Part shown: positions 57,458-64,000 of the stretch, one piece after another
Layout: every line of letters starts with the position of its first letter
Position numbering within the stretch: position 1 is the first letter of the stretch
From: Cunninghamia lanceolata
Lineage: Eukaryota > Streptophyta > Pinopsida > Cupressales > Cupressaceae
Direction of reading: 5' to 3'
Length of the DNA: 64,000 nucleotides
Assembly: GCA_027924645.1 (NCBI GenBank)
Contig: BSBN01000297.1
Location: forward strand, 3,534,001 to 3,598,000
Made by a program: the position numbers and the translations under genes
Notes under the pieces: generated by a model
What the model was told of the DNA's origin: nothing
The model's database searches: none
The model's input: the letters and a program-made list of their open reading frames with translations, nothing else

Positions 57458-57654
57458 GTCCTCCTTCCTTCACTTTTTCATGCTTTTTCTTTGCATGTTT
57501 TTCTCTCTTTTGGAGAGGAGTTTTTTCCCATGAAGTTTTCTTCTTTTCTCTGCTTGTGAGAGATTGTTTATACATGGGTACCTAACATGGCCTTGTTGCC
57601 GGGACCCATCTTTGCATTTGTATGTTCCTCCCTAAGTTGCACTTAAGGGGGGGG
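57458..57654 (+). other. Co3 3' untranslated region and purine tract
   Basis: About 200 bp, T-rich, ending in AAGGGGGGGG directly before the 3' LTR, which is the probable polypurine tract. The phrase CCGGGACCCATCTTTGCATTTG resembles the Co1 counterpart near 12440. Confidence 0.7.
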
Positions 57655-58059
57655 TGTTGGTGTGAACAGGGTTATTACCTATCTGGTTTAACCTTTGTTG
57701 TGTGAATAATTCATATTATTTAACTATCTATTAGTTAAATAATACTCACACACATGTTCACATGTTAAGTTGACTTAGGAAGCATTCTAATTGTTTTCTA
57801 GATGTTTCTAGTTTGTCTAGTTGTTGTTGATAGTTGTCATCTTATCCTATAGTTGTCATATGTCATAGGATTAAGACACTTGTCACATGACTACATCATC
57901 TTGTATTTCACCTTGGTCTTTATAACCAAGGCCTCATTGTACATTATATAATCTAGTATTGTTGTATCATGGCAATATGTAATTCTTTTTTCTTGTCTCT
58001 CTTGTGTGGAAGGTTATTTGGTTTTGTAGATTTGATCCTGGTGGTTGATTGCTCCAACA
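57655..58059 (+). repeat. Co3 3' LTR
   Basis: It runs from TGTTGGTGTGAAC to CTCCAACA, matching the 5' LTR with about a dozen scattered differences by eye. Confidence 0.93.
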
Positions 58060-58064
58060 CCCAA

Positions 58065-61000
58065 TACCTGCATCACTCCGATCACACATCAAAGCACATG
58101 TACATATAACATACATCATAGCCGAAGAAACAATAAGCATGTAATCCAACATGATAACCAATCACGTCAACATCATAATAATATCAGAATCCATCAAGGA
58201 AAAGCAACAACCATCAATTTGCACATATATACCAGTATAAACCACACAATTTTCTCATATATTGTAGCAAAATGTGCTTTTAATATACAAAATTTCTAGT
58301 TCTCTAACTTTTCATATGTATCTATCTATAAAATGAAGCACACATACACGCATATACATAATTTCAACCTCTGATTTCATAGCATGCATGACATCTCTTT
58401 ATATATAATGCAATAGTTTGTCACTTTTCAAGGCATAATAATGCAAATTTTGTTCTCTTCTATATTGCAATATGCAACTACATACATGACAAATTGTACA
58501 ACCCACATATACATACATACTCATTCACATCACAAGGGTACACTAGGGGTTCACGTGGATGTCGTAGTACCATCCATATCCAATTATAACCATGAGTCCA
58601 CAACCAATAACCATGTCCAATATCCATATCCATGTGTCTTGATGGCATTGAGCCACCTAGTGAGCCCTTCCATACAAGTCACAATGGCATATCTCTTGTT
58701 TGTGTAAGGGTTTTAGCCTCCAAGAGAGTCAAACAATAGGAAGGTAGTGAATTAGAGCTTAGAACATCTCACACATACCTCCATCCTCAAGGGTTTCCCT
58801 GTGTCTACTTCCTCGTATACTCTCAAATGGGTTGATCTCACCATACTCGATGAGGAATCACATCACAACATAAGACCAATATTCAAAGATAGAAAAAGTC
58901 AATTAGTTTAGCCACCAAGAATATAAATAACGAAGAATAAATCTCAATTCCAACAGTAAAATAAGAAAAATGTGCATAGTTTCAACAACAAATCAAATGT
59001 AACCACAAGAGTTACATGCCAAAGAAAATCATAATCTGTGGCTAAACCAATACAAGCAAGATAAACTAAAGTGCTGGTCCACACAAACAAAATAAAAGTC
59101 ACCAATAACTGAAAAGAAGATTCACAATCTTCAAAATATACACATCACAAAACTACGTAACTATCGCTAGTCACCACACGAGGAAGGAGGAAAACAAGCG
59201 TGACTGTCTCAACAGTCCTTCATATGGGTGCGGCCCACTCACGCAACCCTCACATGGAAAGGTATTGTGTCGAAACTCCTAGGTCACATACCTCATGCAG
59301 CGCGACCGCGCATGGTATACACCAAGTGGAGAAAGCACGCAATGGCTGTATACCGCATGGAAATGTCCTACTCAGAGGAACATTCCACATAGTGTGTACC
59401 CATGGAGAAAGCACGTGTGGTAACACACTGAGCCAGAGGTGCACATGGCTAGGTTCCACTCACATGCCAACCGATCGGAATCAAGGCCCTCTTGAGTGAA
59501 CCCTCTACTCTATGAGAGCAACCACTCCTCTCAACACAAGTAGGAACACAACATATATACTATGCCATCACATATCTATGTACATGGCATTGTGTCCTCG
59601 AGCTTGGCTCCCTACCATCAGCGACACGACATCCTCATCGGCACTTTGTCAGAACACCAGTGGGGGGGTGGCATCATATCTAAAATAATCACATCAGGGT
59701 AAGATCATAGTTGTCACAGGTGCTCATACCATAAACTAATATCATCCTCAAGAACTTTGCAGATAAGGCTAACACTGTATGAACCAAGTATCTAGTCCAT
59801 TAATAAGGGGAAGTAGTGAGTACTTTCCCGGGAGGTTGAAACGATCACTGTCGTTTTGTGCCGCCATTATACATATGCCGTGTAATTCCTTCCCAAGGAA
59901 CTTTGTTGCTGCTACTACCCCTCTACATATTGACTTATCAACAACCCTCGGGTTGGAAGTCAATAGGGTGACAACAGAAAACACATAGATGGTATGGTTT
60001 TATCCCATACACATAGTCCATACATATCCTCCATGGATGGGTATGCAATATCACCATCCCATGGGCACACATCTCAAGTACTGGTTAATCACAACACTAA
60101 ATAGGAATACATCAATGGATGTTCACATCACGAAAAATACAATCACAATTTCTCTTACCTAGGCAATACCATAGCCCACATATGAGTATGCAACATGATA
60201 CAAAATACACAACTTTACCCAATAATAAGTACTCCCAAACATCCATACCAATTTTCTCTCTTTTCACAAAGGCAACTCATTTACCCATAATATCATAGAT
60301 TCACTTGCAATGCTTTCAACATAACGCAATAATGCATGAACATGTATATCATCATCACTACCATCTTTACATAAGTGCATAAACATAAGTAACACCTTCA
60401 CAATCATTATTACAGTCACTTCTAAAATCACATAATGATATACATCTAATAATGACACATAATGCGACATCATGTCACAAGTCACAAGAATACCATTTAT
60501 TCACAAGAGAATCGAATGCTAATAACATAATGGAATGAGTTTTGTTTGAGGAATTCTAGTCATTTCTCTACATTCGCATCCATACATATTAGCTTAAGTA
60601 ACCATGGCTATGTCAAGGCATGCAATTGCTCACCAAGAAAGATATGCAACATTCCTATTACCCGACATTCCCTATTTTTAGTTTGCATTAAAGTACAAGT
60701 GTTCACCTATATAATCTCAATAAAACCACAATGCAATTGAGGAGATCAAATTTCATCAACAAGATATATCCACAAACAATTACTGTTGTCATGTAAACTC
60801 ATTAAGGGGGCACTAATAAACATATAATCATTCTCAATACATAAGGTCATAACAAGCATAAGGTCTTGTTTACTCCTATCTCATTAAATCTTTTACTTAT
60901 TGCAATTTTAACATAGAAATGAAATCAATATGCCATTATCCAACATCTTGTCAACTATTGACAACTAAGAAGAGGAGAGAAGGATAGATTTCATCTCAAG

Positions 61001-61542
61001 TCAAGACATTACATGCCATCCAATATTCATTATACAAACATGCAAATTCTACTAAGCGAAAGTTTAAGGCACCATTAGTATTCCAATGACTTCAATATGT
61101 TACCAAAGATGATAAATTGTAGCAACTCTAGCACATTAAGAGGTTATAAGAAAAATTAGCAATCATTCAACAATTGCAAGAGAGCATGGAGCAATCAAAC
61201 TAATCTGTCCACATCCGCAACAACTACATCCTATCATCCTTGTATCTATAGCACAAAGCTTACAAGAGCAGTCCAAACAAGGGTATTTAGGCAATCTAAG
61301 TTACCTTTAACTCATAAACATACAAGACTCAACACTCTAGTCCCATTGAGTAAGGTAGAGCCAAGGAGGTTGTTTTCTCCATGATTTCTAAGAATGGGGT
61401 TGTAACTTAACCCACTAATGTCATGCTAAGGCATGAAAGCAATCAAGACTATAAAACAATATAACAAGCTCACGCCACACACACCAAACACAACGAAACA
61501 TAGAAGGCTCAAGTACGTCAGAGCTCACAATGTGTGAACATG
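58065..61542 (-). other. LD1 interior, right part, non-coding
   Basis: Nearly 3.5 kb of AT-rich sequence with many short frames, none longer than about 100 codons and none recognised. No gag, protease or polymerase motif could be found on either strand. Phrases such as CATATGGGTG, CACATGGAAAGG and CCGCATGGAAATG recur loosely at 59220-59410, so part may be internally repetitive. Confidence 0.5.
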
Positions 61543-61555
61543 GACTCTAATACCA
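61543..61555 (-). other. Primer binding site of LD1
   Basis: On the - strand TGGTATTAGAGTC lies two bases inside the right LTR. TGGTATTAGAG has one change from the iMet-type site and is the same variant as in Co1. It shows that LD1 reads on the - strand. Confidence 0.75.
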
Positions 61556-61557
61556 GA

Positions 61558-61604
61558 TGTAACATCCTGCCCCGTGACCCCAAAGGGTAAGGCCCAAAAG
61601 AAAA

Positions 61605-61659
<55 letters not shown>

Positions 61660-63583
61660 ACATAAGTAGAAAACATACCCAGATACAGTTGTCGTTCGAT
61701 AGATCGACAACATTCATGACCAAGTATGGCCAAATGTGCAACCCATAGGAGAGGACCAATTCACCCTCCAGAGAAAATATTATAAAAATACATTCATTTT
61801 AAACACCAAATCAAATGTTCCTAATCCCATATCTAATATAAACAAGAATCCATAAGCATCATAGATCAAGCGGATCCGATACCCACACCGAAATTCGTAA
61901 ACCAAATAGGAAACATCTCATTTCTTCTCATTAACTTGCATGATTACATCTTCTCTTAAGAAAGTACAATTACATAAAAGAATATACAGTGCAATGACAT
62001 AGCCATGAATATGATATAATAACTGAAAGAGTACAATAACTGAAGAAGTAACGTGAGAGAACATCTCCAACTGGTGCTCCGATAACTTGTACATCGGTCC
62101 CTAATGGTGGTGGCAACACCTCCCAACCATGTGGACTCAGAAGAGACCACCCCACCGTGCTTGGAGGAAGTCACAAGGCCCAAACAATAGTAACAAGGTA
62201 AGGGTATACATGATGGCCAACACTCACATCAATTACGGAGCAGACACAGAAAACAATGCATAGAGCCAAAGTCATAACATAGAGATGCTCATCAAATGTA
62301 ATGTTGGGTACTACTCACGGCTACCATGGCACTAGACACTAGAGTGTAAATCAGATGGAGTGTCATCATGCGTTCTTAAAGGGATGGCACCACAGGGACT
62401 CAAGTACACTACTCATACCGATGAGAAGACTCAGTCATGCTCAAATCAATGCCCCATAGATGGATAGGCCTTCTCATTTAACCAAACGGGGTATACAAAA
62501 CCAAACTAAAACAATCCAATAACTAGTCGCAATCCCCTGCTCTTGGAGGTTGGGGTGCTTGAAAAGTTGCATTGCTAATTATTCAACTCAAAATGCAAGG
62601 ATGAAAATATCAATATGTGTCTGAGATAGACGGGATCATTTGATTATCTATTTTCAATGTTAAACATGAATGAATTGGTTATGTTATGAGATAAAATGAA
62701 AATGATGAATTACCAGAGTGTCCATTAAATATGATACAAACTGAGCATGTCCAATGAAACTAATGATAATAATCCAAGAAAAGTCTCGTTTTTAGATGTA
62801 GTAACACAGAGAGGGTGTTACAGTGATATACAAAGATATGTAACACTGTAAATGGTAATAAGTGCCTTCATCTATGGCAAGTTTTTTTTTTTTGATCAAG
62901 ATCCAAAGTAGAAGATCCAACATCAAAAGGAGTCTCAAAACTGCTTAAGGCTTCAGTGGGCCCTTGTTTTCCCAGTTGACTCTGAGTGCTGTTTCTTATT
63001 AACTGCTGAAGTTCACCCTCATAAATCAATTTGGGCATTTAAAGTTCCATATAACTAGCAATCACTTACAACTGAGTGAAAATAAAAGAATAACTTTAGT
63101 TGCTATTAGATTTTTTTGAGTCAGAAGAGTTTCTCATTTTGGGCTATGGATAGAAGGATGCCCATCTACCATGTAAATCAACTAGGGAGGGTAAAATCTT
63201 AGAGAATAATCCTCAGACACACAAAATGATAAGTTTCAATGAAAATCATATACGCATACAACACACCATTCAGTCATAGGATAAACAATAATCTAATAAT
63301 AAATGTAATGGGAAGCTGCATAGTTATTCTACGTATCAATTTAAAAAAGTAGTTATCTAAAAATAACTTTAGGGATTCTTGATAGTAGATAAAGCCATGA
63401 TGTGAGGACTTTAGAGATGCTTTGGAAATAATTAGATAAAAATGGGGAATGTTGGGCCAATTTTAAAATTGAAGATTATCCAGTGAGCAATCTAGGGGCA
63501 TTATTTATAATTTCATTCAGAATTTGACAATAACAAGGTTCAAGAAGTGATGGCATTCGAAGTCAATTGTTAAAGTGAGTAAG
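61558..63583 (-). repeat. LD1 5' LTR (partial)
   Basis: It is colinear with 46864-48849 up to GTGAGTAAG at 63575-63583, where similarity stops abruptly. It contains a pure (TA)n at 61608-61655, and the frames at 61518-61759 are translations of that run. Confidence 0.88.
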
Positions 63584-64000
63584 TGGTGTAGGGCACCTAG
63601 GAGCACCTTGGTTCCTAAAGTCATTTTGATTGCATTTTTTTTTGAAAGTTGTGGTTTTGTTTGTAATAAGGCTTTAGCCATGATTATATGGTCCTTTTTG
63701 TGTGGTCAAGATGATTGAGGTGACCATATAAACCACAATCATGCTTAGTCCATCTGGACCCTTGTTGAGCCACTTAGGCCTAGTAGGCCTAATGTTGGTT
63801 TTTGAGTTTGTTTGAGTTGTTCTAGTGTTTTAGCATGGTCTAGGGATTATGATGGTGATTTGATTCCATTGGACAAGCAAAACAAATCGCCATCCTTTTG
63901 TAAATGAAAAAACTCCATAGTGTCAAAGGTTGCCAATAGTGTCAATGACACATTGGCTGGTTACAACTTAGTTTGGGCGGTTGAATCTGCTTTTGAAAGT
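63584..64000. mobile_element. Start of a further insertion in the LD1 right LTR
   Basis: From TGGTGTAGGGCACC onward the sequence no longer follows the LD1 LTR. It starts with TG and is preceded by GTAAG, which could be the duplication, so an LTR-type insertion is likely. The 417 bases visible hold no ORF. Its other end lies outside the window. Confidence 0.5.

Larger units (their letters stand above)
50619..58059 (+). mobile_element. Copia-type LTR retrotransposon Co3
   Basis: It is 7,441 bp long. LTRs 50619-51020 (402 bp) and 57655-58059 (405 bp) begin TGTTGGTG and end TCCAACA. The primer binding site follows the 5' LTR, then an unusually long leader of 2.4 kb. The genes gag, protease, integrase, reverse transcriptase and RNase H follow in Copia order, mostly in one frame from 53445 to about 56735. 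There are about ten stops and three or four frameshifts. Its proteins are close to those of Co1. It sits in the interior of LD1. Confidence 0.95.
46864..63583 (-). mobile_element. Large non-coding LTR element LD1 (LARD-like), right end truncated
   Basis: Direct repeats at 46864-50131 and from 61558 onward are LTRs with ends TGTAACATCC and TTGTTACA. Just inside the right LTR lies a primer binding site on the - strand, so the element reads leftward. The interior is about 3.98 kb after Co3 is removed and holds no recognisable gag or pol. Next to the left LTR a purine tract and about 33 bases resemble the end of the Gy1 coding region. It is therefore best described as a large retrotransposon derivative of a Gypsy lineage. 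The right LTR is interrupted at 63584, and its end lies outside the window. Confidence 0.8.

Noticed and set aside
59200..59499. 99-codon ORF in the LD1 interior with His/Cys-rich composition
   Set aside because: The frame arises from loosely repeated CACATGG-type phrases; an equally long frame runs on the other strand and no family is recognisable.

Overview
This is intergenic or intronic DNA of a seed plant, built almost entirely of nested, decayed retrotransposons. Plant signals include tRNA-iMet-type primer binding sites (TGGTATCAGAGC-like), Copia and chromodomain Ty3/Gypsy LTR elements, and an L1-type LINE with a plant DUF4283-like ORF1 and a plant-type RNase H. Old, deeply nested elements with very long LTRs and few genes suggest a large genome, possibly a gymnosperm; that is an inference. 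No intact host gene, RNA gene or CRISPR array was seen.

Layout. (1) 1-5343 is AT-rich DNA with a 156-bp tandem repeat and two weak host-exon candidates. One, a coiled-coil coding exon, is cut by (2) a Copia element, Co1 (5349-12929, + strand, TSD GTTAT). Co1 carries a 5'-truncated LINE fragment in its gag (about 7582-8801). (3) 12935-15754 holds an orphan RNase H fragment, an unidentified 90-codon ORF and a tandem-repeat block. (4) An L1-type LINE lies on the - strand across 15755-44849, bounded by a perfect 15-bp TSD. Its net length is about 8.0 kb once its two insertions are removed. Those are Copia Co2 (18501-25513, TSD AACCT) and a 14-kb Ty3/Gypsy chromovirus with 4.5-kb LTRs, Gy1 (27007-41048, TSD TCAAC), which splits the reverse transcriptase at its FxDD motif. 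(5) 44865-46863 is AT-rich DNA with one short splice-site-flanked exon candidate. (6) A large LTR element without coding capacity, LD1, lies on the - strand (LTRs 46864-50131 and 61558 to beyond the window). It is split by Copia Co3 (50619-58059, + strand). (7) At 63584 the right LTR of LD1 is interrupted by a further unidentified insertion.

The most interesting object is the LINE. Besides ORF1 (nucleic-acid binding) and ORF2 (endonuclease, reverse transcriptase, RNase H) it carries a third ORF after the RNase H, inside the TSD-bounded unit. ORF3 encodes about 590 residues in an unrecognised family. The LINE fragment inside Co1 is a diverged second copy: it keeps recognisable ORF3 residues and a matching 3' terminus, so ORF3 looks like an inherited component of this family. 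ORF1 also contains nine tandem 10-residue repeats, and ORF1 and ORF2 overlap by ATGA.

Nearly every retroelement gene carries in-frame stops or frameshifts, often at former Gln or Arg codons, as expected for methylated, silenced copies.
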